Assembly: GCA_905234835.1 (NCBI GenBank)
Contig: CAJOIZ010000020.1
Location: 1 to 54,326 of the forward strand
Direction of reading: 5' to 3'
From: Paludibacteraceae bacterium
GTDB taxonomy: Bacteria > Bacteroidota > Bacteroidia > Bacteroidales > Paludibacteraceae
Length of the DNA stretch: 54,326 bases
This document shows positions 16,066 through 24,734 of the stretch, piece by piece. The number at the start of each line of letters is the position of its first letter. The first letter of the stretch is position 1. Position numbers and translations under genes: made by a program. The notes under the pieces are model-generated. The model was not told where the DNA came from. It searched no databases and worked only from the letters and a program-made list of their open reading frames with translations.

Positions 16066-16153
16066 GGAAAGATGGCGGAGTGGTCGATCGCGGCGGTCTT
16101 GAAAACCGTTGACCCGCAAGGGTTCGGGGGTTCGAATCCCTCTCTTTCCGCCA
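16066..16153 (+). tRNA. tRNA-Ser(UGA)
   Basis: This is an 88-nt class II tRNA. Acceptor GGAAAGA/TCTTTCC, anticodon loop CTTGAAA giving TGA, a variable arm around GTTGACCCGCAAGGGTTC, T arm GGGGGTTCGAATCCC, discriminator G and encoded CCA (16151-16153). Confidence 0.93.
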
Positions 16154-16202
16154 AGTGATTCGCCCGAAAAAGGCAATAGTTATACCGAATCACTGACCAA
16201 AC

Positions 16203-16240
16203 AAACGAGGATGTACCTAAAATTGTACATCCTCGTTTAT
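16203..16240 (+). terminator. Terminator after tRNA-Ser
   Basis: A perfect 14-bp stem, AAACGAGGATGTAC (16203-16216) with GTACATCCTCGTTT (16225-16238), and an 8-nt loop. The rest of the gap to 16383 holds only a 9-bp inverted repeat (AGTGATTCG/CGAATCACT, 16155-16196) and three 11-bp units CGCTACCCTTG (about 16262-16294). Confidence 0.75.
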
Positions 16241-16383
16241 GTTATCCTCCGGCGGTGATTCCGCTACCCTTGCGCTACCCTTGCGCTACCCTTGCAAACT
16301 GCAAAACGGCACATAACGCATCACTCACCGCCTATGTCGTAGTGAAGAGATTGATTTTTCCTCTCGTCTTCCTATTGATGGAT

Positions 16384-17910
16384 TTACGGGCTGTTTCTTG
16401 CAGCCAAAGCGTGTATTTGACCCTCAAACTCATTACGGTTTCCAAGGGCATTGTTCTTAATCTTGACGCGGTAGTTGCTGATGGTGTTGGGGCTGTAGCA
16501 AAGCAGTTCCGCTATTTTTGCGCTGCTGTCGATGCCGAGCAGAATGAGAGCGAAAATCCTCATTTCCACCGTCATCCGTTCTCCGGGCTTGGGTGTGAGT
16601 CGGGCTTCGGGCTTGAGCAGCGCATTGAAATCTTCCACGAATGTGCCGTAGAGTGAGAGGAACGTATCGTCGAACGAGCGGTAGAAGTTCTCCATTTCGC
16701 GGTTCATAAACGCCGTCGTGTCTTTCTCTCCCGCCTTGCGCGCCATCGTTGTCAGCCGGCGGATGTAGTCGCTATATACTTCTAAATAGCGGCAGAGATA
16801 CTGCTCCTTGACCTGATTGGCGACTGTCAGTTGGGCGTTGATAGCCGACAACTGACGGTTGAGAACGGACAGCCTGCGGTTCTGATGAAGTGAATAGACG
16901 ACTAACAGGATGAGAACAAACAGCATGATGGCTAACGCAGTGAGTGCAATGACAAGATTGCTGTTGCTCTGCAGGAGGTTATGCTCGTATTTTTCGCCGA
17001 TGGTGTGTCCCAATGCATAGGTCTGGACGTAGCGTGTGGGCGCATTGAAGAACGACGCATTGGTCAGTGTATAATTGCTAATCCTGTAAGCGTGCTTGAT
17101 ATCCCCGTTCTCGTAGCAGTACTTGGCTATCAGCCATGAAGAGCCGTTGTCGGTTATACCGCACCGCACGTCTGTGATAGCCGACCGTATCAGCCATTCC
17201 GTACGCTTTTCCTGATTGCCTGCCTTCTCATAGAGCATGGCTTGACCGTATGCTAAAATAGCCCAGAGATTCTCATCGGGTGTAGTGCGGTTGAGGAGGA
17301 GATGGTTATATTGAATAGCTGTTTCCCAATCCGCGCGGTCTTGCGCCCGATATTGCTCTAACCAGAGACGGCTCTCCACGGAGTGTGAAGCATCCTTCTC
17401 CAATGCCATCTCGAGGGAGTCATAGTACTGGATGGCTGTATGTTCCCATTTCTTTTGTCCGAATTGCGGTGTCAGAGTTGTGTTCGCCGCCTCCTGATAC
17501 AGGAGCCAGATGGCTTTATACCCGTCCACGCTGCTGATAGACGGACGTTCGGGGTTATCCAACAGTTCGAACGCAATTGCATAGTGCCCCGAGTAGGTCA
17601 GTAACTGCAGCAAACCGATAAAAGCCTGCGAACGTACAGGTTCTTCCGCTTCACTCAGTGTTAGATAATAGGCACGCGAGGAGTCGGACTGGAAATGTTG
17701 GTACTCGCGCGCAATACGGAGCCGCAGTATGTCGGTAAGAGGTTGTAGCGCTTTCAGCGAGTCAATGCGCGCCTGACGTTGGGCTGTATAGACCTTTGCA
17801 CGGGCAATCTCCTTGTCATACACGCTCAGCAGCGAGTCGTTGGTTGAGAGTCGTGCATAGAGTGCTATACAGCTGACTGCGGACAGAACAAACAGTAGCA
17901 ATCGTTTCAT
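16384..17910 (-). CDS. DUF6377-type TPR/HTH sensor-regulator
   Basis: The 508-aa protein has a signal peptide (residues 1-19), a large periplasmic helical repeat region resembling TPRs (about 50-300), a membrane helix (about 318-340, VIALTALAIMLFVLILLVVYSL), a coiled coil and a cytoplasmic C-terminus that ends in a LuxR-like helix-turn-helix (SAKIAELLCYSPNTISNYRVKIKNNAL). This layout matches DUF6377 proteins of Bacteroidales, single-chain signal transducers often found beside polysaccharide utilisation loci. It shares a probable transcript with the aldo/keto reductase (16 bp apart) and lies just upstream of the beta-glucan locus, divergent from it. It is therefore the nearest candidate for that locus's regulator, which is inference. 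Confidence 0.75.
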   Translation of the reverse strand: MKRLLLFVLSAVSCIALYARLSTNDSLLSVYDKEIARAKVYTAQRQARIDSLKALQPLTDILRLRIAREYQHFQSDSSRAYYLTLSEAEEPVRSQAFIGLLQLLTYSGHYAIAFELLDNPERPSISSVDGYKAIWLLYQEAANTTLTPQFGQKKWEHTAIQYYDSLEMALEKDASHSVESRLWLEQYRAQDRADWETAIQYNHLLLNRTTPDENLWAILAYGQAMLYEKAGNQEKRTEWLIRSAITDVRCGITDNGSSWLIAKYCYENGDIKHAYRISNYTLTNASFFNAPTRYVQTYALGHTIGEKYEHNLLQSNSNLVIALTALAIMLFVLILLVVYSLHQNRRLSVLNRQLSAINAQLTVANQVKEQYLCRYLEVYSDYIRRLTTMARKAGEKDTTAFMNREMENFYRSFDDTFLSLYGTFVEDFNALLKPEARLTPKPGERMTVEMRIFALILLGIDSSAKIAELLCYSPNTISNYRVKIKNNALGNRNEFEGQIHALAARNSP

Positions 17911-17926
17911 AGTGAGGTGTATTGAA

Positions 17927-18883
17927 TTACAGAACGGCGTGCAGATTCGTTTCCAATTGTTTCACGCTGCTTGCTCCTACTAATACGGACGTAACGCCCT
18001 CTTGGGCAAGAATCCATGCGAGAGCCTCTTGCGCAATGGTCTTTCCGTGCGCTGAAGCTTGTGCTTGCAGTTCGTGCAAGTAACCGAGCAGTTTGTCGGT
18101 ACGGTTATATGGGTGCAGGAACTTGTCTTTCGCCATGCGGCTGTCCGCAGGAATACCTTCTAAATAGCGTTCGGTCAGCAGTCCTTGGGCAAGAGGCGAA
18201 TAAGCAATAAATCCTATTCCTTGTTCCTTACAGAAAGCGAGGATACCCTCTTCTATCGGATTCTGATGTAGCATATTGAGCCGTCCTTGATAGATAAGCA
18301 GCGGTGCATCGTGTTCGCGTAGATAAGTTACGGCTTGTTTCAGAGGCTCCAAAGGCCAGTTGGATATTCCTAAATAGAGTGCTTTGCCCGCACGTACGAT
18401 GTCCACCATCGCTTGCAACGTCTCTTCTATGGGAGTATCGGGGTCGAAACGGTGGGAATAGAACAAGTCCACATAGTCTAACTTCATTCGTTTGAGCGAC
18501 TGGTCAAGGCTTGCTATCAAATACTTGCGGCTTCCGTGGTCGCCATAGGGACCCTCCCACATATCATATCCCGCTTTGGTGGAGATGAACAGTTCGTCCC
18601 GATACGGACGGAAATCATCTTCCATCAGCCTGCCGAACGTATCTTCAGCACTGCCGTAGGGAGGACCATAGTTGTTGGCCAAATCAAAATGGGTGATGCC
18701 GTGGTCGAAAGCATAGTGGGTCATCGCCCTGCTGCGCTCGTACGGGTCAACACCGCCAAAGTTATGCCAGAAGCCTAAACTCACTTTCGGTAACATCACT
18801 CCGCTATGTCCGCAGCGGGCATATAGTTGCTCCGACTGAGCGTAACGCGATGCCGAAGCCATGTAAATTCCTTTCAAATCCAT
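17927..18883 (-). CDS. Aldo/keto reductase, YghZ-like
   Basis: This 318-aa cytoplasmic NAD(P)H-dependent oxidoreductase has the AKR TIM barrel. Visible are the tetrad residues in THFDLANNYGPPYGSAED (Asp and Tyr), STKAGYDMW (Lys) and DLFYSHRFDPDTP (His), and the C-terminal cofactor segment VTSVLVGASSVKQLETNL. The YSHRFDP motif is typical of the YghZ (AKR14) group, which reduces aldehydes such as L-glyceraldehyde 3-phosphate. The start is either 18883 or an internal ATG seven codons on (MASASRY). It is the first gene of a two-gene unit with the DUF6377 gene and diverges from the beta-glucan locus. Confidence 0.9.
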   Translation of the reverse strand: MDLKGIYMASASRYAQSEQLYARCGHSGVMLPKVSLGFWHNFGGVDPYERSRAMTHYAFDHGITHFDLANNYGPPYGSAEDTFGRLMEDDFRPYRDELFISTKAGYDMWEGPYGDHGSRKYLIASLDQSLKRMKLDYVDLFYSHRFDPDTPIEETLQAMVDIVRAGKALYLGISNWPLEPLKQAVTYLREHDAPLLIYQGRLNMLHQNPIEEGILAFCKEQGIGFIAYSPLAQGLLTERYLEGIPADSRMAKDKFLHPYNRTDKLLGYLHELQAQASAHGKTIAQEALAWILAQEGVTSVLVGASSVKQLETNLHAVL

Positions 18884-18912
18884 AGTTCAATATATTTGTT
18901 ATGAAAATGCGA

Positions 18913-18920
18913 CAAAAGTA
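18913..18920 (-). promoter_or_regulatory. Possible -7 box for the aldo/keto reductase unit
   Basis: On the minus strand TACTTTTG lies 30 nt before the start codon. No good TTG -33 box is seen at the expected distance, so the call is tentative. Confidence 0.4.
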
Positions 18921-18960
18921 TCGTATTTATTTGAGTTATGCACCATTTTTCTGCAAAAAA

Positions 18961-19025
18961 TTGTAAACCTCAGTTAGCAAAATAGGTACAAAAGCCGTAC
19001 TTTTTTTGCTAAAAGTATTTTACAA
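18961..19025. repeat. 65-bp symmetric interrupted palindrome
   Basis: Nested arms TTGTAAA/TTTACAA (18961-18967 with 19019-19025), TTAGCAAAA/TTTTGCTAA (18974-18982 with 19004-19012) and GTAC/GTAC (18986-18989 with 18997-19000). The interruptions are 6 and 3 nt on both sides. It lies between the divergent aldo/keto reductase and beta-glucan genes and may be an operator or an RNA hairpin. Confidence 0.65.
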
Positions 19026-19061
19026 TAGGCTGTTTATCAGTATAAATTATCATACTATACG

Positions 19062-19123
19062 TACTTTTGGCATATATACGCCCGCGAGGAGGGTGTACGC
19101 GTGAAAGATAGATGCTAACTTTG
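19062..19123 (+). promoter_or_regulatory. Candidate -7 boxes for the beta-glucan locus
   Basis: Two matches to TAnnTTTG face the locus: TACTTTTG (19062-19069) and TAACTTTG (19116-19123). Neither has a convincing TTG -33 box, as might be expected of a regulated promoter. The second is 47 nt from the start codon at 19170. Confidence 0.4.
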
Positions 19124-19169
19124 CCACAAATTTTATACGGAAAAATACTATCACATAAATTTTACCAAC

Positions 19170-20258
19170 ATGAAAAAAACTCTTCTTCTTTTCTTTTCGT
19201 TGAGCATAGCCCTGACGGGTTTTGCCAAGCAGTACTGCAACGAACCGATTACCTCCCGTGACGGTCATACTGCTACTGTAACAATGAGCCTTGTGAGCGG
19301 GAACATCTATGAGTTCTCCATTACGACAAGCGACAATATCGTTTCGTTCAACGCGGCAGGGTCGAACCTCTACTGCGAAAAAGACGGTGTTGGCGGCTAC
19401 CACATGTCCGAATATCTTGTTCAGAACGGCAACACGCTCAGTATGCAGTTCACATCAAGTGTTACGCCACGCATCTATGCAGATGCTCTTTTCATTGTCT
19501 TGGAAGGCCATGGAGAGGACTTGTTCTCCATTCCTATGGATGCCGATTGGTCTGCTTGTGTGGTGGATGCAACCGAATATGCCATTACCGTCATCCAGCC
19601 GGCAGAGGGTGGTTCTATCGCAGCAGACGCTGCTACGGCAACGTACGGCACGGTGGTTACCCTGACAGCAACGCCTGACGAGGGTAAACAATTGGACAAA
19701 TGGAGCGTGAAAGATGCGTCAAACAATGCCATAGCAGTTACTAAGGCAGGGACATTCGTTATGCCTGCGAGCCAAGTTACTGTTACTGCCACTTTCAAGG
19801 ACAAGTCGGACATCACCCCTGCCACTTTCACCGGTACGACTACCGAAGAGGTGGCTGCGTTTGAGTGGAGCATTACTCGCAACGCAGACCAAACGCTCAC
19901 TTTCGCCATCAGTTGGGATAATCCCTTGGAAGGGGTCGCTCCGCAGGTAAGTGTAGGAGACAAACTGTTCCTCCAGATGGATCTTGACGGCAATTCTGCC
20001 ACTTATACGACCGAAGATACATACGAAGACGGCGAAACACCGGCTATTTTCTTCTACATAGCCTATACGGGTGCTGCCGTACGGATAGATGTGGACTATA
20101 CGGTAGGCGCGGGCGAGACGACTCCCGGTCCTACTGCGGTGGAGGATATCCGCCGCAGCGAGGAGCAGCGCGTGCGCAAGGTGATAGAGAACGGCGTGCC
20201 CTATTTTATTCGCAATGGCGTACGCTACAATATGCTCGGAACAATAATTAATTATTAA
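19170..20258 (+). CDS. Secreted modular protein, possible beta-glucan-binding
   Basis: The 362-aa protein has a signal peptide (residues 1-19). Module 1 (about 20-130) starts KQYCNEPITSRDGHTATVTM; module 2 (about 135-215) is a Listeria-Bacteroides-type bacterial repeat (GGSIAADAATATYGTVVTLT); module 3 (about 220-320) contains FEWSITRNADQTLTFAI and a TYTTEDTYEDGETP loop. The C-terminus carries the NG-I-R-Y tail (KVIENGVPYFIRNGVRYN). Modules 1 and 3 both recur in the 1397-aa protein encoded 18 bp downstream. There is no enzyme motif. As the first gene of the beta-glucan locus it may bind substrate at the cell surface or be released; that is inference. Confidence 0.75.
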   Translation: MKKTLLLFFSLSIALTGFAKQYCNEPITSRDGHTATVTMSLVSGNIYEFSITTSDNIVSFNAAGSNLYCEKDGVGGYHMSEYLVQNGNTLSMQFTSSVTPRIYADALFIVLEGHGEDLFSIPMDADWSACVVDATEYAITVIQPAEGGSIAADAATATYGTVVTLTATPDEGKQLDKWSVKDASNNAIAVTKAGTFVMPASQVTVTATFKDKSDITPATFTGTTTEEVAAFEWSITRNADQTLTFAISWDNPLEGVAPQVSVGDKLFLQMDLDGNSATYTTEDTYEDGETPAIFFYIAYTGAAVRIDVDYTVGAGETTPGPTAVEDIRRSEEQRVRKVIENGVPYFIRNGVRYNMLGTIINY

Positions 20259-20276
20259 CCCAAAACAATAAACACT

Positions 20277-23200
20277 ATGAAAAACAAACTAACTTTACTC
20301 TTTGCGCTCCTCTGCGCAAGTATGATGAGCTGGGCTGTTCAGTACTGCGAATTCCCAACCGGACATCTTGGTAATGCCGATTTTGGTGATCCCAGCGGTC
20401 GGATTCTTTTAACTATCGAAAAAGGTGAAGGAAACAATGTCGTTGTGAAAATCAAAAACAATACCGAAAACGGTAACCCTCAAACGGGTCTGAACTATAT
20501 GTGGGTAAATGCTACGGGTGCTACAAATAACAATGCTACCTATGGCTCACACGACGCAGCCAATGCAGAAGAAATAAGTGTGATTGTGGAGTTCAGTGCC
20601 GATCAGGATTCCTATACTTTTAATAACATCCATTGGGCTTATGCCGGCTGGGGTGGAGAATGGGCTATTGACGGATTAACGGTAACTGCTGCCGAATTGT
20701 GTAGTACCGGTGGCGGTTCGGGCTTGACCAATCCGGAGTTAAGTATCAATTCTGCCCCAGAGACATTGGATGCTACCAATAGTGAAACGTTCCAAATCGT
20801 TGCAACTCAAGCGGGCGACGGTGCTGTCTCTTACGAAAGCAGCAATGCCGGTGTGGCATCTGTGGATAATACAGGTTTGGTAACAGCAGTAGGTCGCGGC
20901 ACGGCAACCATTACTATCAGTACGGCAGAAACCGCTACTTACGCAGCAAGCAGCAAAACGCTCACCGTTACCGTTACTGGTCCGATAAACTGGGATGCTG
21001 TAAGCTGGCTGGAAGGCAGCAATAGTAAATACAAGGCCGTAGTAGATCCTGCTGGTCCCAACATTATCAATGTACAAACTCGAGGTGAAAAAGGTATATA
21101 TGTAGGTTTTCCGAGTGCTGATTTGGGAGACTGCTCACTGGACGCATCTGCTTATACTACAGAAGGTGCAGGACGTTGGTATTTCCTTTCTGCTTTTACG
21201 GGACAAGTGAATACATTTACTCAAGTCTGTCAAGGAGTTACCTATACCTTTGATGTGTATTATGCCGATGGTGAACCGGCTGATTTGACAGGTTGGAATC
21301 TTGCCAAGGGCAAAGCAGCCTATGCCGGTCATGTGGCAGAAGCCGGAATAGCTGCTGCCAATGATGGCGATAAGGGAACGCGTTGGGGGTCTAATGGTGC
21401 ATCCCACTATGCCGCTGTAGGCGAGAGTGCAGGCGACTGGTGGTACGTGGACTTGGGCGGTACCTACCGCATTGACAAAGTGAAGATTCTGTTTGAGGCT
21501 GCTGCTCCGACAGATTATGATTTGCTCGTTTCTAACAACGCTGTTTCGTGGACGGTTATCGGTACATATACCACACAACCCAACACAGGTAATACAGATG
21601 CAAATTACAACGAATACAATTTCACGAACAAAGTAGGACGTTACGTAAAGATTTTTGCCCGCGATGCTACTTTCGATATGGCATACGGCTTCTCTATGTA
21701 TGAGTTTGAGGTGTATGGTGACCGTGCCAGCATATCGGATGTTAATCCACCAGTTATGGGGACGGCAAGCCTGAGCGGAACGCCTTCGTATGACAGAGTG
21801 AACATCGCCGTTGCCGGAACCGACGAGGAAGACGGCGCAGTTACCCAATTCCATGTAGTGGATGCTACCCACGGTGTGAATCAGTCACAGACAGCCGAGG
21901 CCGGCGTTATCACCGTTACGGGTCTGACCGCCGAGACAAGTTATACGTTCACTATCACCGCTTTGGATGCTGCCGGCAATGAGTCGGCAAACAGCGTCAA
22001 TGTAGCTGCTACGACCACACAGGACACTTCCATTCCTTTGGTTGCCGCTCCTGTTCCTAACGCAACCGGCAAAGAGATAGTACCTATTTATAGTGACGCC
22101 TTTGCCTCTATTCTTGAGCACGAATTTGACAAGGACGGTTTCGCAGGCGTTACACTGATGATGGAGCAAAACATCGGCGGCGACCATAGCCTCGTATATA
22201 ATGTGGCAGGTGCCAATGAGGTTACATGGGGTATGTATGATGACGGTGCCAATGCCATCATAGCCCAATCGGAATATCGCGGTTTAGGTATGGGTGTGGA
22301 CGCATCAGCAATGGAGTATCTGCACATTGATATATGGTCGCAGCAAGCAGGAACGAATGTTATCAACATCAACGTCAACGATGCCGCTTTGACATCCTTG
22401 CGTCTGTCCCACAGCGGAAATGGATGGCAGAGCTATGATATCGCTATGTCCGATTTCGGATTCAACTCGGAGAATCCTGCATACAGTAGTGATAATGTGC
22501 GCTGGATGAAATTCAACGGTATCGGCTTCATTAGCGGCAAGATGGCTTTGGACAACGTCTATTTCTGGAAGACGGCTACAGGATTGCATGCTGTATCGGC
22601 TGCTGCCAATAACGCTTCGTTCGGAACAGCATCCGTAGTGGTTACCGAAACAGGTCTGGCTCCTGAAGGAGGAACGGTGGCTGACGGAACGGAAGTTACT
22701 TTCACTGCTACGGCTAACGACGGGTATATCTTCGTTGACTGGTCGAATGGCAACACCAATGCCACTTTCAATGCTACTGTTGACGCAACAATGAACCTCA
22801 CTGCCAACTTCCGCGCATTGGGTACTACTTACTGCAATACGGAAATGACAGCCGGTGGTCATACCGTTTATGTTACTATGAAACGCTCGAATGTAAATGA
22901 ATACACGCTGACCGTTCGCTCGGCAGATGAAATGAGTGACTTTGGTGGTACGGTATTCTATCGTCCTGAAAACATACTTGTCAAAGATGTCCGCGACGAA
23001 GGCGTTCTTTCGGACGGCAACCATACGTTGTCCGTAACAATGGATTCGGAAGGCGAACCGTATTTCGGTACTCCGTTGTACGTAGTATTTGCCGGTACGG
23101 GCGAAGTAACCTACAATCAAACGCAGAATGTCCGTCCCGAATATGCAGTTGCTTGTGATGATGCCGTATTGGTAACGTCTATCTCCTTGAGCCAAACATC

Positions 23201-24470
23201 GGCTAACCTGCTGGTAGGAAAGACTCTGACTCTTACTCCGACCTTCACACCCGCTTACGCCACTGACCAGGCCCTGACGTGGGAAACCTCTGATGCTTCT
23301 GTTGCCACCGTAGCAGGAGGTGTCGTAACAGCCGTAACAGCAGGCACAGCCACTATTACTGCCAAACTGACATCGGACAACTCTGTATATGCCACCTGTG
23401 CTATCACCGTAGTGGATGCACTCACCGAGGCTACATGGCACGGCTATGATGTGGCTACTCCTCCTACCGAGAGCAATATCCTGCTGACCTACTCCGTTAC
23501 CCGTGACGTCGATCAACACCTCACGTTCTCTCTGACCACCGACAAAGACCTGCTTGGCTTTGTAGCGTTCATTAACATTGCAGGTGAAGCCCACGCACTA
23601 ACCGGTTACGGCGCAGGTCATACAGCTACTTATACCACAGAAGACACCTACGAGGATAACGTATTGCTCAACTGCATGTGGGACGTAAGAGGTGCCGGAT
23701 ATGGTCAAAACTTCTACTTCACCTATATGATAGGTTCGGAGAATCAAGAGCCGAATGTAATGGCAGTTTATGAGGCGCAAGACAACACTTCCGCTCTTGC
23801 TGCACATAACAATGAGTTGATGGCAGCAGTTAGTGTCAACCGTTCGTTCACAGCCGACAACCTCTACACTCTTGTATTGCCGTTCGATGTGGATGAAACG
23901 ACGATGGCGGAGAAACTGCCCGGTACACTGACCCAACTGAATAACACCTACGTCAAGGACAACGGCGACCTCCGCCTCAACTTTGTGAATGCTTTGTCCA
24001 TCGAAGCGGGTGTACCGTATCTATATGCTCCGGCTGCTGACGTGAAGAATCCTATCTTCACCGATGTAACTATCAGCAATGTACTCCGTCCCATTGTGCC
24101 CGCAGACAACTATGCCGCATACTATGGAATCTATGCTCCGCGCGCCGGAGAGAGTCTGCTGAATATCACCAACGGCTATGTGCTGGGTAGCGACCGCTAT
24201 CTCTATCGCACGGCTGACCTGCCTGCTGAGCAGACTATGAACGCCCTGCGCGGCTACTTCGTGCTCAACTTCCCGCCCGCCGCTCCGGGTCTGGCTCCGC
24301 GTGCACGCGTTGTCTTCAATGAGGAAGAGATTGAGACTCCTACCGATGCCGAACAGGTGCTGAACGGCGAAACAAGAAGCAGCAAGGTCCTGCGTAACGG
24401 CGTATTGTATATCCTTCGCGAAGGAAAGACTTACAATGCACAGGGACAAATGGTAGAAAGCAACGAGTAA
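20277..24470 (+). CDS. Large secreted multimodular protein with Big_2, F5/8C and FN3 domains
   Basis: The 1397-aa protein has a signal peptide (1-20). Visible modules in order: a YC-type module (VQYCEFPTGHLGNADFGD, about 20-145); a Big_2 domain (about 150-235, SVDNTGLVTAVGRGTATITI); a beta-sandwich; an F5/8 type C (CBM32-like) domain (about 340-480, GTRWGSNGASHYAAVG and WWYVDLGGTYRIDKVKI); an FN3 domain (about 490-590); a CBM-like sandwich (about 610-765); a bacterial repeat (about 770-850); another YC module (about 850-960); a second Big_2 (about 965-1050); a TYTTEDTYED module (about 1055-1165); a C-terminal beta domain (about 1180-1370); and the NG-I-R-Y tail. There is no catalytic motif. 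Several potential glycan-binding modules suggest a scaffold or capture protein for the locus. Confidence 0.8.
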   Translation: MKNKLTLLFALLCASMMSWAVQYCEFPTGHLGNADFGDPSGRILLTIEKGEGNNVVVKIKNNTENGNPQTGLNYMWVNATGATNNNATYGSHDAANAEEISVIVEFSADQDSYTFNNIHWAYAGWGGEWAIDGLTVTAAELCSTGGGSGLTNPELSINSAPETLDATNSETFQIVATQAGDGAVSYESSNAGVASVDNTGLVTAVGRGTATITISTAETATYAASSKTLTVTVTGPINWDAVSWLEGSNSKYKAVVDPAGPNIINVQTRGEKGIYVGFPSADLGDCSLDASAYTTEGAGRWYFLSAFTGQVNTFTQVCQGVTYTFDVYYADGEPADLTGWNLAKGKAAYAGHVAEAGIAAANDGDKGTRWGSNGASHYAAVGESAGDWWYVDLGGTYRIDKVKILFEAAAPTDYDLLVSNNAVSWTVIGTYTTQPNTGNTDANYNEYNFTNKVGRYVKIFARDATFDMAYGFSMYEFEVYGDRASISDVNPPVMGTASLSGTPSYDRVNIAVAGTDEEDGAVTQFHVVDATHGVNQSQTAEAGVITVTGLTAETSYTFTITALDAAGNESANSVNVAATTTQDTSIPLVAAPVPNATGKEIVPIYSDAFASILEHEFDKDGFAGVTLMMEQNIGGDHSLVYNVAGANEVTWGMYDDGANAIIAQSEYRGLGMGVDASAMEYLHIDIWSQQAGTNVININVNDAALTSLRLSHSGNGWQSYDIAMSDFGFNSENPAYSSDNVRWMKFNGIGFISGKMALDNVYFWKTATGLHAVSAAANNASFGTASVVVTETGLAPEGGTVADGTEVTFTATANDGYIFVDWSNGNTNATFNATVDATMNLTANFRALGTTYCNTEMTAGGHTVYVTMKRSNVNEYTLTVRSADEMSDFGGTVFYRPENILVKDVRDEGVLSDGNHTLSVTMDSEGEPYFGTPLYVVFAGTGEVTYNQTQNVRPEYAVACDDAVLVTSISLSQTSANLLVGKTLTLTPTFTPAYATDQALTWETSDASVATVAGGVVTAVTAGTATITAKLTSDNSVYATCAITVVDALTEATWHGYDVATPPTESNILLTYSVTRDVDQHLTFSLTTDKDLLGFVAFINIAGEAHALTGYGAGHTATYTTEDTYEDNVLLNCMWDVRGAGYGQNFYFTYMIGSENQEPNVMAVYEAQDNTSALAAHNNELMAAVSVNRSFTADNLYTLVLPFDVDETTMAEKLPGTLTQLNNTYVKDNGDLRLNFVNALSIEAGVPYLYAPAADVKNPIFTDVTISNVLRPIVPADNYAAYYGIYAPRAGESLLNITNGYVLGSDRYLYRTADLPAEQTMNALRGYFVLNFPPAAPGLAPRARVVFNEEEIETPTDAEQVLNGETRSSKVLRNGVLYILREGKTYNAQGQMVESNE

Positions 24471-24490
24471 CCTTAAAAACAATTACAGCG

Positions 24491-24637
24491 ATGAAAACAT
24501 ATTTCAGACCGGTTACACAAGTAACAGATTGCCAAGCTTCCTATATGCTTATGGCAGATGTCAGTAACGGCGGCTCACTGCTGGGTGTAAAGGACCTTTC
24601 ATACGAACCTCCGTTCAATCCCATCGAAATCTATTGA
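24491..24637 (+). CDS. 48-aa conserved-looking peptide upstream of susC
   Basis: The short gene encodes 48 residues starting MKTYFRPVTQVTDC and ending with PPFNPIEIY. It starts 20 bp after the stop of the large modular gene. It has no signal peptide; the middle reads YMLMADVSNGGSLLG. As far as I recall, many Bacteroidales genomes encode peptides of this size with a Y-x-x-P-x-T-x-V start and a hydrophobic LM-A centre, but none has a function I can name. The NGG step might be a cleavage site, which is speculative. The gene is real mainly on the grounds of position, start context and that pattern. Confidence 0.5.
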   Translation: MKTYFRPVTQVTDCQASYMLMADVSNGGSLLGVKDLSYEPPFNPIEIY

Positions 24638-24650
24638 TAATCTTCGTTCA

Positions 24651-24691
24651 CTCCGCTCATCGGTTGCCTTCATAGGGACTGATGGGCGGAG
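24651..24691 (+). terminator. Hairpin between the peptide gene and susC
   Basis: CTCCGCTCATCGGT (24651-24664) pairs with ACTGATGGGCGGAG (24678-24691), 14 pairs with two G-U. No long T-run follows, so it may attenuate or protect the transcript rather than stop it. Confidence 0.5.
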
Positions 24692-24734
24692 GTTCGTCTA
24701 TAGCCTTTACTATATAACGAACAGAAACTCCATT

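Noticed and set aside
16155..16294. Integration site at the 3' end of tRNA-Ser
   Set aside because: No repeat of the tRNA 3' end and no integrase nearby; only a terminator and three 11-bp units are present.
22305..23594. 429-codon open frame on the minus strand
   Set aside because: It is a shadow of the large modular protein gene; low-complexity translation and no start context.
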